Shown here: positions 30,857 to 31,185 of the stretch, piece by piece
Layout: every line of letters begins with the position of its first letter
Numbering within the stretch: the first letter of the stretch is position 1
Source: Thioalkalivibrio sp.
Lineage (GTDB): Bacteria; Pseudomonadota; Gammaproteobacteria; Ectothiorhodospirales; Ectothiorhodospiraceae
Direction of reading: 5' to 3'
Length of the DNA: 31,185 nt
Assembly: GCA_003563455.1 (NCBI GenBank)
Contig: PWRV01000109.1
Coordinates: 1-31,185, forward strand
Program-made: the position numbers and the translations under genes
The notes under the pieces: model-generated
What the model saw: the letters and a program-made list of their open reading frames with translations, nothing else
The model's database searches: none
What the model was told of the DNA's origin: nothing

Positions 30857-31185
30857 TCAGGGATTCAGCACCCGGGGCACCAGGTTCTGGCGCAACCGGT
30901 ACGCGTCCGGCATTCCGGAGCCCAGCAGTGGCCGCAGATACAGGCGGAAGGCGTCGGTGACGTCCGTGCCGGATTCGGCGATAAACTCGTCGGGCATCAC
31001 CTTGGTCTTGCCGGCCACGGCCTCAAGCGGCAGGAGACGGTAGTCCGACGAATAGAAACCGGTGCGGTCGATGACCACCGATCCGTCGCTGTCGCCCCAC
31101 ATCGCGTACTGCACCGCCTTTTCGCCCACTTCCCGCGCTTCGCGCTGGTCCACGTCCGACACGCAGCCGATGAAGGAGCGCTGCA
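30857..31185 (-). CDS. pfp: PPi-type 6-phosphofructokinase, C-terminal part (cut by window edge)
   Basis: About 109 C-terminal residues are visible; the gene continues past the window end. Reading in from the edge gives QRSFIGCVSDVDQREA, then VGEKAVQYAMWG, a pattern typical of the C-terminal domain of PfkA-family enzymes, especially the pyrophosphate-dependent group common in methylotrophs and sulfur oxidisers. The sequence ends LVPRVLNP. PPi dependence cannot be proven because the GGDD/GGDG phosphate-donor loop lies outside the window. If right, it would use PPi, which Sat consumes or produces. Confidence 0.7.
   Translation of the reverse strand, partial: QRSFIGCVSDVDQREAREVGEKAVQYAMWGDSDGSVVIDRTGFYSSDYRLLPLEAVAGKTKVMPDEFIAESGTDVTDAFRLYLRPLLGSGMPDAYRLRQNLVPRVLNP

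Noticed and set aside
1..31185. CRISPR array, integrase, prophage or complete insertion sequence
   Set aside because: No regularly spaced repeats, and no transposase, integrase or phage genes were seen on either strand.

Overview
The window is a GC-rich, densely packed chromosomal segment from a gammaproteobacterium. The best guess is a sulfur-oxidising chemolithoautotroph of the Ectothiorhodospiraceae/Chromatiales type, Thioalkalivibrio-like. This rests on gammaproteobacterial gene neighbourhoods (moaC/asmA/mutY/yggX, yicC/rph/rdgB/hemW, trxA-rho divergent from rhlB). It also rests on a single-domain ATP sulfurylase and a three-gene molybdoenzyme operon matching cytoplasmic sulfite dehydrogenase SoeABC. 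The placement is inference: no 16S rRNA gene or other taxonomic marker is present.

Layout. 270-2595: a phosphomannomutase/phosphoglucomutase gene divergent from a class II aldolase gene. 2764-4829: a class II glutamine amidotransferase and a lipoprotein converge on a palindromic repeat element. 5058-9894: a leftward run of moaC, asmA, a START-like exported protein, mutY and yggX with overlapping stop/start codons, then tRNA-Phe with its own promoter. 9941-10614: moaD-moaE, divergent from moaC. 10667-12131: a heat-shock pair, hsp20 then cbpA, behind a near-consensus sigma-32 promoter. 12248-15940: yicC, rph, rdgB, hemW. 15924-17637: a small zinc-ribbon protein, a Rof/YaeO-like Rho antiterminator and, converging on it, rho. 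17858-19614: trxA (upstream of rho) and divergent rhlB. 19650-20882: a methyltransferase with a SlyD/FKBP-like segment. 21218-28602: sat, a CBS-domain protein, a metallophosphoesterase and soeABC. 28814-31185: an unrecognised 388-residue protein, adk, and the 3' part of a PPi-type phosphofructokinase gene cut by the window edge.

How the genes may work together. SoeABC oxidises sulfite to sulfate at the cytoplasmic face and passes electrons to quinone. Sat handles APS/ATP interconversion. Adk equilibrates the adenylates. MoaC, MoaD and MoaE act in the molybdenum-cofactor pathway that SoeA depends on. A second theme is RNA turnover and termination: rho, a Rof-like protein, rhlB, rph and yicC lie within about 7.5 kb.

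The most notable non-genic feature is a family of GC-rich hairpin elements at 3642-3806, 22428-22451, 28677-28816 and 30791-30831. All sit at 3' ends of genes. In two copies the conserved terminal sequence supplies the TAG stop codon of the neighbouring minus-strand gene. No CRISPR array, complete insertion sequence, integrase or prophage was seen.
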